NCBI RefSeq assembly: GCF_000747665.1
Contig: NZ_BBKT01000026.1
Location: 1-51,085, forward strand
From: Thermoanaerobacterium saccharolyticum
GTDB taxonomy: Bacteria; Bacillota; Thermoanaerobacteria; Thermoanaerobacterales; Thermoanaerobacteraceae
DNA: 51,085 nucleotides
Direction: 5' to 3'
Positions 27,101-35,508 of the stretch are shown here, piece after piece. Position numbers and translations under genes: made by a program. Below the pieces are notes generated by a model that was given only the letters and a program-made list of their open reading frames with translations, made no database searches and had not been told where the DNA came from. How positions within the stretch are numbered: the stretch's first letter is position 1; each line of letters begins with the position of its first letter.

Positions 27101-28285
27101 TTTTATTTTTTCATCAATACTATATTTCCTACCATGAAGCTCTTTTAGTTCTTCGTCTATTTGAAAATATCTCTCTTTTTTCTTTTTAAGCTGAACTTCT
27201 TTTAAATCTTTGTCTTTTCTAAATTGTTTTAAAAGATTTTCTTCTTCAACAAGCTCTCTTTGTGTATTAAAAGCATCGTTTTTTCTTAGTTGAATTTCTT
27301 TATCTTTCAACGCTTGGAGCTCGCTTTCAAGTTCTAATATCCTGTTTTCACCATAGAAAACATCTTGATTATTTTTTTCAATGCTTTGTAGTAACTCATC
27401 ACTCTGTTTTTGCACATTAGAAAGCTCATTTTTATGCATCAGAAGCTTTTCCGCTTTGTAGTAAAGCATAAACCTATTGTATCTATCATATTCATTTTTC
27501 AACTTCTTTAAAGATTTCATATTTTTATTCAGTGAATCAAGGTGCAGCTTTATCTGATCCATATTTTCTATTGTCTCAGACATTGACCTTAAATCGTCAT
27601 CTGTCAAAGGTGAGAGAGAGGCATTCAAGATGTCATAAATGCGACTTGGTCTTAAATCATTGGAAAGCTTTGGACTCCTAAGCTGTATTAAAAGCTTTAT
27701 AAGTTCATCATAATCATCAATGTTTGAAAAACCAAAAATGTTCTTATTTACCAATTCCATGTATTCTCTTTGCGTGTCAACTACTTCTCCACCGCTTCCA
27801 ATGCAATTTTTAAGCTCTTTTTTTGATAAAGGTATTTTAACTCTCTTTCCATCCATACCTGTCTCTAACTTGTAAAGCAACATATCAATTCCTATCCGTC
27901 TGCCGTCTTTAATGATAAATCCCCAAAAGTCCATGCTTTGATGTCTTTTGGCCTTAAGACCTATGCCTATAGAGATATAGTTATCTTTACTTTCTCTTTT
28001 AAATTCCATATAAAGATAACCAGTTCTCTCATCGATCCCATTTACATCTTCTTCACCTAAAAGATAATCCTCAAGCCTTCTGGCTCTTGATCCAAATGAA
28101 TCCAGTCTTTCAGGACTTTTATTGCCATCTAAAAGAAGTGGTATAAAGCTCTGCATAGTTACAGATTTCCCAGAACCATTGGAGCCTCTTAGAAGAAGCC
28201 TTCCTCCAGAAAATTCAAACACTTCATCATCATAATACCAAAAGTTAAGAAGGCCAGCTCTATTAATTACCCATCTATCATCCAT
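24113..28285 (-). CDS. jetC: Wadjet type III SMC-like ATPase JetC (TIGR02680 family)
   Basis: This 1390-residue SMC/MukB-type motor should extrude DNA loops and trigger JetD on small circular DNA. Walker A is GSNGSGKS (residues 34-41). Long coiled coils fill about residues 270-600 and 770-1030, with a hinge-like region between. The ABC signature FSGGEKAMAM lies near residue 1260 and Walker B KIISLDEAFAGVDD near 1290. The ATG at 28285 follows AAAGGAG and overlaps the 3' end of jetB by 8 bases; the frame extends to 28324 without a site. The length and the order match TIGR02680. Confidence 0.9.
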   Translation of the reverse strand: MDDRWVINRAGLLNFWYYDDEVFEFSGGRLLLRGSNGSGKSVTMQSFIPLLLDGNKSPERLDSFGSRARRLEDYLLGEEDVNGIDERTGYLYMEFKRESKDNYISIGIGLKAKRHQSMDFWGFIIKDGRRIGIDMLLYKLETGMDGKRVKIPLSKKELKNCIGSGGEVVDTQREYMELVNKNIFGFSNIDDYDELIKLLIQLRSPKLSNDLRPSRIYDILNASLSPLTDDDLRSMSETIENMDQIKLHLDSLNKNMKSLKKLKNEYDRYNRFMLYYKAEKLLMHKNELSNVQKQSDELLQSIEKNNQDVFYGENRILELESELQALKDKEIQLRKNDAFNTQRELVEEENLLKQFRKDKDLKEVQLKKKKERYFQIDEELKELHGRKYSIDEKIKENLFDMTSISEEVNFDEHSFSEEELKKSYGKDFDFDFWSNSLKEYTGKVKKALDALNDEADANKKYNEALLEEERLRKANEDLKRKVNEIEILLDEEKNRFIDKIYDWSDTNKFLKLNREDIEELSRIVLSYGKTSTYEDFISYVRKPYEDIREKFQMDLIKVKNELDLKNSKLGEKEEELRKWKDTYDPEPLRNEEVLENRKRLDKAGIAYVPLYKVIDFKNDIDDDIKGNIESALIDMGILDALIVSRSDIDRAMKMDKDMADKYIIPGTFNMKLSVLQYFNVVDSDSGVSLDEISDALSNVFIYEEENATYINDDGTYGIGVLKGKAAGNVKSRYIGFESRRRFRDEMISSIVKEISIIKDEIRELNDKQLSIKSQLTDLDVEYKNFPEKDDLEEALKELREVQSNQKFTENKLNDATIVAKKLFDALQEKKAIVRKLTSGIGIHPDAKSYESALGQLDEYKNFLQKLQINYNSYITVLRSIETRKMQKQDIEYDIDNYKFEIDVLDTKIKSSIEKIKVLKETIEKLGIEDLQKELSQCIKRIDDIPKEINDLTAKTAALKERIVLQEKEYERLREEIRKKQDILNIHNKGLRDEVAFGFVDEIKDVDDVYKAAKNIQSQYKEMFAKFDKDSATEKIRNAFYVCINELVEFGLSLDVVENEQSDVGMGTYQEIYKDLRRYQITAKVNDKKVSLYGLYNMIDEDIKINENLMKEKDRQLFEDIIMHNVGRKIRSKIFKAEEWVKKMNELMSQRDTSSGLKFQLEWKPKAATNEQELNTRELVELLKLDADMMKEEDFNLVVNHFRSKVESAKKIYEESSSTDTFHQIMKSILDYRDWFEFKLYFKKEGENRKELTNNAFYKFSGGEKAMAMYIPLFSAVYSMYQSASSQAPKIISLDEAFAGVDDNNIRDMFKLIEDLGLNFIMNSQVLWGDYDTVPELSIYELIRPKNANYVSLVRYKWDGKIRHLVSDIEKSVEETDDFLYDEVAFTKVGE

Positions 28286-29414
28286 TTTGAATTGCTCCTT
28301 TAAAATCATTTCGATATTCACCAATAAACTTTCCTAATATCGGCATTAAAGTATATGAGTGGGTATCATCATTGTATATTACCATTTTCCAACTCTTCAT
28401 AAACTCTGTAATTTCATCAAATAATTTTTCATCATTCATATCAGTGTATACCTTGCTCCATCCACTTTTAAACCTATTCTTTACATTAGATATGATATTC
28501 ATAAATTGTCCTTCTGTAATTTCAATGCGGTCATTTACTCCTACATTTAAATCACCGGAATCTATCATATCTCTTAAAACATAGGCTATTTGAAGCACTA
28601 TGTCAGATATGTTTTTATTGTCTGGAAAGTAAGATAAAGCATATTTATTCTCATGAAAAATTATGTATGCGGATGTTTTGTGAATGTGAAGTTTTGAGTC
28701 AAGATAATCGTCAAAGTCTTTTTCTAATGTATTTCTGTAGTTTTTTATGTAGATAAAGTCTTGATCGTCAGGTCCCTCATAATATACGGCTGGAGATAGA
28801 AGCAATTTCCTGTAAACTCTATGCCTTCTCTCAAGGACTTTGTTGTCTTCATACCTGTCGTCTTTCATAAAGTCTTTCAATGTCATCTCTTCATTTATTT
28901 CACTGCTCATGATTCTCATAAAATACCTTGAAAGTCCTGTATTTTCATATAAGACCTCTACATCACGACTATCAACAAATCTTTCATGCTCTCCATCATC
29001 TACTTTTATCATTTTCATTTTTTCTGCAAAATTAAGTACCCTGACAAGGGATTTTCTATGCTTAAATAAAGTCCAGTCAACACTTTCTATACCCTCGTAT
29101 TGCATCTCTATATACTCTGTTATATTTGTAAGTATAAATTGATCACCTATGCCCATATCTTCTAAAAATGCAAGGAGAAGACATAAAAACGCATAATCCA
29201 TCGTACTTTGGAATTCTTCAATTCCCATCCACTCCTCAGTATCAGCAGGTAGCTTCTCCAACTTTATAAGAAGCGGATTTACGATAAGCCGATACCCTAA
29301 CTTATCCTCTAAAAATGATCTTAATTTCTTTTCATTGTCACGTATTCTATTAAACATTTCTGTATCTTCTTTGGTAACCCAAAAGTTTTCTAAAAGGACT
29401 TTAAGTTCTTCCAA
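28278..29414 (-). CDS. jetB: Wadjet type III subunit JetB (DUF2398/TIGR02678)
   Basis: This 378-residue protein corresponds to the MukE-like partner of the Wadjet SMC complex. It has the family features of TIGR02678: an N-terminal helical region with RIRDNEKKLRSFLEDKLGYRL, the block YAFLCLLLAFLEDM near residue 75 and winged-helix-like parts. The start is a TTG at 29414 with GGTGGTG upstream, 17 bp after jetA. Its end overlaps jetC. It probably links the kleisin JetA to the ATPase heads. No catalytic residues are expected. Confidence 0.85.
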   Translation of the reverse strand: MEELKVLLENFWVTKEDTEMFNRIRDNEKKLRSFLEDKLGYRLIVNPLLIKLEKLPADTEEWMGIEEFQSTMDYAFLCLLLAFLEDMGIGDQFILTNITEYIEMQYEGIESVDWTLFKHRKSLVRVLNFAEKMKMIKVDDGEHERFVDSRDVEVLYENTGLSRYFMRIMSSEINEEMTLKDFMKDDRYEDNKVLERRHRVYRKLLLSPAVYYEGPDDQDFIYIKNYRNTLEKDFDDYLDSKLHIHKTSAYIIFHENKYALSYFPDNKNISDIVLQIAYVLRDMIDSGDLNVGVNDRIEITEGQFMNIISNVKNRFKSGWSKVYTDMNDEKLFDEITEFMKSWKMVIYNDDTHSYTLMPILGKFIGEYRNDFKGAIQNG

Positions 29415-29431
29415 CTAAAAACACCACCGTA

Positions 29432-30916
29432 TCAATTTAAAAACTCTATCGTTACATCAGGCATTTCAAGAATACCATCTGTACACTTTAGAACTATAGT
29501 CTTGTTCCTTGAAATGTTGACTTTGTATGTCCTTCCATCTTCTGATTTTGCTATATTTTTAGGTTGATTTAAAGATTTGCTTATCCAATTTAAAAGAGTT
29601 GTTCTTATAAAAGGCTTAATTATCGGCAACTCTTTTAAAACTATCTTGCCATCAACAATATACTTTGATATTTCTTCAATCTCATTGTGTCTTTCATCAA
29701 GGTACCATTTTATGCACATATTTTTATATTCTGTCTTATCTATTATAGCATTCGTCTTTGTTGATTGTGTATAACTTCTCGTCTTTGGCCTTATGGAGAA
29801 TTTACACGGCACGTCATCCCACACGCTTTCATTTATGCTTTCAGTCGCTTTGTCAAAATCGCCATACAAATGTCTCGTGTGAAAAACTCCAAAAACGACT
29901 GATGAAAGCTTATGAGCGTATGCCATATCATCGATATTTGCAAATATCTTTGAAAGCTTTATATACTCACTTTTCCTGCTGGCAGTCTTTAACCTGTTTT
30001 CAGAAATTCTGGCTGCATACATCGTGATCTTTCGTATTATTTCATTTGATATTTCAAGAAGCCTGTACGCTTCACTATCTTCATCGCCACTTCCTCTAAA
30101 CCAAAATACTATATTGTTCCACTTGCTTAATATATTTTCTTTGACATCATAAATATCAAACTCTTTATCCAGCCTTGGTATATTCTTCTCATACAGCAAC
30201 AATTTTTCTATGATACTATCTAATGATTTTTTGTCAATCTTATTTAAAAGCGATACGATAACTTGAGAAAACCTCTGCAAATCCTTTATATATCCTCTTA
30301 AATACTCAGTAAGCTTGTCTTTGTATATCAAAAAAGCATCTGTCTTCATAAGTTCATCTGCATTTGAACTTTGCAGACTAGCAATGTAGTCGATGGCGTT
30401 ATGATAAATATTTTCAAAATCCGAAGTAAAGTCTTTCCACCATCTGTATACAGCTTCTAAGTCATCGCTTTGAGATATATCATTAATTTTCTTTAAGTTT
30501 TCATACAATCTTTGAAATAAAGATGGTTCTAAAGAACCGCCATATCCTTTTATTTTTTCGAGATTAATTGTCATCCTTTCTATTTCTATCGAATACTCGC
30601 TAAGCATATATCTAAACTTTTTATTTTTAAATTCTTCTACAGATTGAGCTCTTCCAGTGTCCTGCTCAGCTATCAAGTTTTTCCACTCAGTCAGCGACTT
30701 TAAATCCTGCTCACACCTATCCAATGTATAGTCGTAGAACAAATCAAAACCCTTTACATAATTATATACATCATCTTTAGTTAGCCAGTATCTAAGCCGC
30801 TCATAATTTTGGTAAAAATATCGCATAATGAGGCGATACCTTGATGCATTATCAGCAGTAAGGTATCTTGCCTCATCAATAGGCTTTATGACATTGAAAT
30901 TTATTTTGTCAGACAT
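29432..30916 (-). CDS. jetA: Wadjet type III subunit JetA (DUF2397/TIGR02677)
   Basis: This 494-residue protein matches the TIGR02677 family, the MukF-like kleisin of type III Wadjet. The N-terminus has DEARYLTADNASRYRLIMRYFYQNYERLRYWL, with a winged-helix domain. Helical parts follow in the middle (LQRFSQVIVSLLNKIDKKSLDS), and the C-terminal region ends TIVLKCTDGILEMPDVTIEF. AAAGGTGA sits in front of the ATG and overlaps the stop codon of the tautomerase gene upstream. The order jetA-jetB-jetC-jetD, all with small gaps or overlaps, is the normal one for this defence operon against plasmids. Confidence 0.87.
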   Translation of the reverse strand: MSDKINFNVIKPIDEARYLTADNASRYRLIMRYFYQNYERLRYWLTKDDVYNYVKGFDLFYDYTLDRCEQDLKSLTEWKNLIAEQDTGRAQSVEEFKNKKFRYMLSEYSIEIERMTINLEKIKGYGGSLEPSLFQRLYENLKKINDISQSDDLEAVYRWWKDFTSDFENIYHNAIDYIASLQSSNADELMKTDAFLIYKDKLTEYLRGYIKDLQRFSQVIVSLLNKIDKKSLDSIIEKLLLYEKNIPRLDKEFDIYDVKENILSKWNNIVFWFRGSGDEDSEAYRLLEISNEIIRKITMYAARISENRLKTASRKSEYIKLSKIFANIDDMAYAHKLSSVVFGVFHTRHLYGDFDKATESINESVWDDVPCKFSIRPKTRSYTQSTKTNAIIDKTEYKNMCIKWYLDERHNEIEEISKYIVDGKIVLKELPIIKPFIRTTLLNWISKSLNQPKNIAKSEDGRTYKVNISRNKTIVLKCTDGILEMPDVTIEFLN

Positions 30917-30928
30917 AATTTTTCACCT

Positions 30929-31279
30929 TTAAAATGTACTGCCATTGTATCCCCAATTTTCACCAGCAAATTCTTGAATGACTATATACACATTGTCCTT
31001 AGGATATTTTAAATTGCTTTCAAAAATATCGCAGATTCTTGCTGAAATCTTCTCCTTTTGTTCTCTTGTAAGCTTTCCTATTAACTGTATCTCAACGATT
31101 GCCCCTTTGTATAAAGGTTCTCCGCGAAAGTATATGTCGTCACCTTCTGCAAATCTCACCATAAGCCAATTTTCGCTTTTACCAGCTACATCCATCATCA
31201 TAGATGCAAACTCTGTCTTTAAAGTATTTTTCAAGTCGTCATTTAGTTTTTCCTTTGTTATAGAATTGATTATAGGCAT
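30929..31279 (-). CDS. MIF/phenylpyruvate-tautomerase-like protein
   Basis: This 116-residue protein has the length and marks of the macrophage migration inhibitory factor/tautomerase superfamily. After removal of Met the N-terminal residue is proline (MPIINSITKEKLNDDLKN), the catalytic base of the family. The strand EGDDIYFRGEPLYKGAIVEIQLIG and the C-terminal NWGYNGSTF are like MIF proteins. AAAGGAG precedes the ATG at 31279; the longer frame to 31303 has no site. The substrate is unknown. It is the first gene of the jet transcript, 12 bp before jetA with its stop within the jetA Shine-Dalgarno. Whether it helps Wadjet or is only co-transcribed cannot be said. Confidence 0.8.
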   Translation of the reverse strand: MPIINSITKEKLNDDLKNTLKTEFASMMMDVAGKSENWLMVRFAEGDDIYFRGEPLYKGAIVEIQLIGKLTREQKEKISARICDIFESNLKYPKDNVYIVIQEFAGENWGYNGSTF

Positions 31280-31326
31280 ATAGATACACTCCTTTACATG
31301 CAAAGATTTAATAAATCCTTATTAAC

Positions 31327-31355
31327 ATTATAAATTAATGCAGAGAATTCATCAA
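31327..31355 (-). promoter_or_regulatory. Promoter of the tautomerase-jet operon
   Basis: Minus strand: TTGATG (31355-31350), 17-bp spacer, perfect TATAAT (31332-31327). Transcription would start near 31320, some 40 bases before the tautomerase ATG. The promoter directly follows the terminator of the ABC permease gene. Confidence 0.72.
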
Positions 31356-31364
31356 CAAAAATAA

Positions 31365-31391
31365 TGCTGCCACAATACATTAATGGCAGCA
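31365..31391 (-). terminator. Terminator of the ABC exporter operon
   Basis: TGCTGCCA (31365-31372) pairs with TGGCAGCA (31384-31391) over a 11-nt loop. The minus-strand transcript continues with TTATTTTTG. Confidence 0.75.
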
Positions 31392-31403
31392 AAATAAGCT
31401 TAG

Positions 31404-34400
31404 TCAATCAATCTCTGGGCTTTTTAATGACTTCACCATATCGACTTTCTTAAGTTGGAAGTGCACTACGATGCTTACAATGATAGAAAATCCCATTGTG
31501 ATAAGTGCAGAATACAAGAAACTCATAGGTTCAATATTTCTTCCAAACATCAATATATCAACTTCTACTGTGGACATGAGATACCTGTGAAGAAAAACAC
31601 CCATCACAAACCCTAATAAAATTCCTATAATTGTCAAGATAAAATTTTCTCTCATGACGTACAAAGAAACTTCTTCATCATAAAATCCCAGAACTTTCAT
31701 TGTGGCAAGCTCTCTTATCCTTTCTGTTATATTGATATTTGTCAGATTATAGAGGACCACAAAAGCAAGCGTACCTGCAGAAACAATCAAAACCAACACG
31801 ACTGACAGTAAATTATTTACGACATCCTGAAATGTCTTTTTAACAGATGAAATAAAGTTGACTGTCATTACAGCTTTTGATTTCAATATCTTTTGAGATA
31901 TTTCATCTTCTTTTACGCTTGAACTATCATTGAGTTTCGACAGTATCTCGTTTGATGTCATCTTCTTATTAAATAATTTCTCATACATAGATGAGCTCAT
32001 ATAGACGTAATGCTGAAGATAATTTTCTGCTATGCCATCAACTTTAACTTTCGCTTTTCCTCCACTACCTGCATCCAAGTATATATAATCGCCATTTTTA
32101 GCTTTCAACATGTTAGAAAGTTTTTCCGTTATTACAACTCCATCATCTTTGAGAGGTATCTCTGCGCCTGTATTTCTATTTCTCAAAATTATAAAATCTC
32201 TAAACTTATTTTTATCTCCTGTGACGACGAGGAATGCACTCTTTTTCGCATTTCCTTTTATAACATCCACGCTGGATTGATTAAGCATGATGCTTTCTTT
32301 TATATTTTTATCACTATTTATAGCATCTGTAAGCATTTTTAGGTCGGTCTTTGAAGCATCACTTTTAAAAGTCGTTATCATCTGATATTTGAAAATTTCA
32401 TTGAACTGCTTAGACACAATGATATTTATTGAGTCCCTTATTCCAAATCCAGTAAGAAGCAATGCAGTGCATCCACCTATCCCTATTACAGTCATTAAAA
32501 ATCTTCTTTTATATCTAAATATGTTTCTGGCAGTTACCTTTTGCATAAAATCGAGCCGAGACCAAATAAATCCCACCTTTTCCAACAGAACTCTTTTACC
32601 TGCCATAGGTGCTTTAAGTCTCATCAGCGATGCAGGGACTTCTCTCAGATCATTAAAACATACAAGTGCCGCAACAGCCGTAGTGGAAACAAGTGCAGCG
32701 AAAATTCCCACAAAAGCATAATATAAATTAAATTCTGTAATCACAGGCGGCAGTGTATACATCATCCCGTACGCATTGAAAATTATCCTCGGCAATATGT
32801 TGAAACCTAAAAGCAAACCTGCAAATCCACCTAATATTGTGGCAACAGATGAATAAAAGACAAATTTAAACATTATAGCTAACCTGCCGTAGCCTAAAGC
32901 TTTGAAAATCCCCATCTGCGTTCTCTGCTCTTCCACCATCCTGGTCATAGAAGTTAAACTTACTAGCGCTGCAACCAGGAAAAAGATGGTCGGAAATACA
33001 TTGCCTAAAGCTTTTATCCTATCTGCTTCATCCCCATACTCTACATAACCTATGTTAGATTTTCTATCTAATATATACCATGTAGGCCTTTTTAAATCTT
33101 TAAGTTTTTCTTCCGAAGATGCTATTTTTTCTTTTGCTTCACTTATCTCTTTGTAAAATTCTGCTTTATTAGCCTCATATTTCTTGTAATTATCATTAAG
33201 CTTTAATAATGCGTCATTTAGCTGTTTTGCTGCATTATCTATCTGCATTTCGCCTTGAGTCTTGGCTTTGCTTAAAGCCAATTCCTGTTCTTTGATGTTT
33301 TCCTGTGAAGCAGCTAATTGCGCTTTTGCACTCTCAAGTTGCGACTTCTCTTGATTTAACTGGGCCATATTTTCATCTAATGCTTTTTTGTTTGCATTAA
33401 GTGTATCTATTTGTTTTGATATGCTTGCGATTTGCCCATTTAATTCATCTATCTTTGGTTTTAGTTGATCTTTCAAAGACGGGTTATTGTTTATCTCAGA
33501 ATTCAATTGATTTAGCGAACTATTAAGCTCATCGTACGTCGAACTTAATTTTTTCATGTTTTCATCGTAATTTAATTCTTTTTCTTTTGCCTGTATCTCA
33601 GCTACTGCATTATTTAAATCTATTTCATTCTGTGATATACTCGCCTGTGTCTCTGCGATCTGCCTTTTTCCATCATCAATTTTTTTCTGATTCAAAACCA
33701 TTTGCTCATTAAAACTGGCTTGTTTTTTGTTTAGCTGAATTTGAGAATTTTGAAGTGCAATTTTTGTCTTATCCAGCTTCGCTTTTGCATCAGATAATTC
33801 CTTGTTGTATTTAGTTTCTTTATCTTCCAAAGCTTTTTTAGCATCGTCGATTTCCTTTTGTGCTTTATTTTTAATTTCTTCATATCTGATTTCGCTTCGA
33901 GTTTTACTTAATTTTGTTAAATCGTCTTTTACGGGTTGAATAAAATTATAGTATTCATCTGAAAATGTGGAAAATTTCTTCGCGCCATTTACCAGCACAT
34001 CTATTTCAGTGTACGCATCCATTGAAAAATCAGATTGAGGCACCATCATAAAAGCTTGTATCTGACCATTTCCAACATTACTTGAACCTCTGTCTCTTGA
34101 GATGTAATAAGGTGTTTCGACTACGCCTACTATTTTAAATTTTTTGCTTTTTATATTGTCTTGATCTTGAGAATCCAAATTTATGGTTACAGTATCGCCT
34201 ATTGAAAATCCTAAATCTTTAAGAAATTTTGTCTCCACAACACACTCAGAGTTGTCTTCAGGAAATCTTCCTTCTAAAAGTTTAGGTTTATTTACATAAT
34301 TTTTATCTTTATTAATTTTAACTGGATCTATACTTATGACTTTTACTACAAATCCTTTATTATTTTTATCAGCCACAGCATCAACCGTGTAAAACGGGTA

Positions 34401-34655
34401 TGCCGATAGTACGCCATTTACAGATTTGATGCTATTCAAATCATCATTTGTAAGACCCATTGTAGACAAAATTTGTATATCAAACAAATTATAATCAGCA
34501 GCATATTTTGAGGCAGTAAGCTTCATGTCTTGGCTGGCTGCTTTTATTCCACCAAAAACACCTACTCCCATCAACACGATGAAAAACAATGATAAAAATC
34601 TTTTTCTCGTATTAGATATCTCTCTAAATATGTCTTTCATCAAAGATTTTCCCAT
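31404..34655 (-). CDS. FtsX-family ABC permease with a long coiled-coil insert
   Basis: This 1083-residue permease begins with RKRFLSLFFIVLMGVGVFGGI, the first membrane segment, followed by an outer MacB-like region. Residues about 250-525 form a long charged coiled coil (KEIDDAKKALEDKETKYNKE onward). Then come three membrane segments of an FtsX unit (FFLVAALVSLTSMTRMVEEQ), a second outer part and a final set of three segments ending in VDMVKSLKSPEID. Two FtsX units on one chain form a complete pore half-pair. The ATG follows the ABC stop without a gap (TAA then ATG), with AAAGGATAG upstream. It may move lipids or lipoproteins or act as a mechanotransmission complex. The substrate is not known. 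Confidence 0.85.
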   Translation of the reverse strand: MGKSLMKDIFREISNTRKRFLSLFFIVLMGVGVFGGIKAASQDMKLTASKYAADYNLFDIQILSTMGLTNDDLNSIKSVNGVLSAYPFYTVDAVADKNNKGFVVKVISIDPVKINKDKNYVNKPKLLEGRFPEDNSECVVETKFLKDLGFSIGDTVTINLDSQDQDNIKSKKFKIVGVVETPYYISRDRGSSNVGNGQIQAFMMVPQSDFSMDAYTEIDVLVNGAKKFSTFSDEYYNFIQPVKDDLTKLSKTRSEIRYEEIKNKAQKEIDDAKKALEDKETKYNKELSDAKAKLDKTKIALQNSQIQLNKKQASFNEQMVLNQKKIDDGKRQIAETQASISQNEIDLNNAVAEIQAKEKELNYDENMKKLSSTYDELNSSLNQLNSEINNNPSLKDQLKPKIDELNGQIASISKQIDTLNANKKALDENMAQLNQEKSQLESAKAQLAASQENIKEQELALSKAKTQGEMQIDNAAKQLNDALLKLNDNYKKYEANKAEFYKEISEAKEKIASSEEKLKDLKRPTWYILDRKSNIGYVEYGDEADRIKALGNVFPTIFFLVAALVSLTSMTRMVEEQRTQMGIFKALGYGRLAIMFKFVFYSSVATILGGFAGLLLGFNILPRIIFNAYGMMYTLPPVITEFNLYYAFVGIFAALVSTTAVAALVCFNDLREVPASLMRLKAPMAGKRVLLEKVGFIWSRLDFMQKVTARNIFRYKRRFLMTVIGIGGCTALLLTGFGIRDSINIIVSKQFNEIFKYQMITTFKSDASKTDLKMLTDAINSDKNIKESIMLNQSSVDVIKGNAKKSAFLVVTGDKNKFRDFIILRNRNTGAEIPLKDDGVVITEKLSNMLKAKNGDYIYLDAGSGGKAKVKVDGIAENYLQHYVYMSSSMYEKLFNKKMTSNEILSKLNDSSSVKEDEISQKILKSKAVMTVNFISSVKKTFQDVVNNLLSVVLVLIVSAGTLAFVVLYNLTNINITERIRELATMKVLGFYDEEVSLYVMRENFILTIIGILLGFVMGVFLHRYLMSTVEVDILMFGRNIEPMSFLYSALITMGFSIIVSIVVHFQLKKVDMVKSLKSPEID

Positions 34656-35360
34656 TTACCATTCTATCCTTTCTATAGGTACTGGAGCATCATTAATAGA
34701 TATCTTATCTATGCTACCGTTTCTAAGGCTTATAACCTTATCTGCCATTGGCGTAATCGCTTTATTGTGGGTTATTATTATGATGGTCATTCCTAATCTT
34801 CTGCAGGTATCGTGCAATAACTTTAAAATTGCCCTACCAGTCTTATAGTCTAACGCACCCGTTGGTTCATCGCACAAAAGCAATTTAGGATTCTTAGCCA
34901 GTGCTCTGGCTATGGCCACCCTTTGTTGTTCGCCACCTGATAATTGGGAAGGAAAATTATTTAGCCTTTCAGAAAGTCCTACATCTCTAAGCACTTCTAC
35001 AGGGTCCATTGGATTATCACAGATGTCTGTGGCCAGTTCTACATTCTCTAAAGCAGTAAGATTGGGAACCAGATTGTAAAATTGAAACACAAACCCAATA
35101 TCCTTCCTGCGGTAAGTCGTCAACTGTCGCTGATTGTATTTGCTTATTTCATTTCCATCTACAATTATTTGTCCTTCATCACATGTATCCATTCCACCAA
35201 GCATATTTAAAATTGTCGTCTTTCCAGCACCGCTTTCACCTACTATAACTGTAAATTCCCCTTTATCTATACTAAAACTTACTCCAGATACAGCAGTGAT
35301 GGTTATCTCACCCATTTTATATCTTTTTACAAGATTTTTAATTTCTACAAATCTTCCCAT
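34656..35360 (-). CDS. ABC transporter ATP-binding protein, MacB/LolD type
   Basis: This 234-residue ATPase has Walker [10 protein letters not shown] near residue 38, the Q-loop [17 protein letters not shown], the signature [19 protein letters not shown] and Walker [13 protein letters not shown], followed by the switch histidine in IIIITHNKA. These are the features of the MacB/LolD/FtsE class that works with FtsX-type permeases such as the next gene. GCAGGAG lies before the ATG. A palindrome in the leader probably binds the TetR protein encoded upstream. Confidence 0.93.
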   Translation of the reverse strand: MGRFVEIKNLVKRYKMGEITITAVSGVSFSIDKGEFTVIVGESGAGKTTILNMLGGMDTCDEGQIIVDGNEISKYNQRQLTTYRRKDIGFVFQFYNLVPNLTALENVELATDICDNPMDPVEVLRDVGLSERLNNFPSQLSGGEQQRVAIARALAKNPKLLLCDEPTGALDYKTGRAILKLLHDTCRRLGMTIIIITHNKAITPMADKVISLRNGSIDKISINDAPVPIERIEW

Positions 35361-35383
35361 TTACATCTACTCCTGCTATATTA

Positions 35384-35399
35384 TTAAACAACTGTTTAA
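35384..35399. promoter_or_regulatory. Palindromic operator, probable TetR binding site
   Basis: TTAAACA-AC-TGTTTAA is a perfect 7-bp-arm palindrome with a 2-bp centre. It lies between the predicted promoter and the ABC ATPase gene, where a bound repressor would block transcription. The tetR-like gene next door is the natural candidate. Confidence 0.6.
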
Positions 35400-35412
35400 A
35401 ATATTTGTTTTA

Positions 35413-35441
35413 AGTTTAGCATATTAAAATTAACGAGTCAA
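35413..35441 (-). promoter_or_regulatory. Likely promoter of the ABC exporter operon
   Basis: Minus strand: TTGACT (35441-35436), 17-bp spacer, TAAACT (35418-35413). Transcription would start near 35406, just before the palindrome. Confidence 0.55.
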
Positions 35442-35508
35442 CATAATCGACATAATAATCTTTTAATTATCTTATGCTCAAAGACAAGAAAAATCACAAA
35501 ATGTTTAT

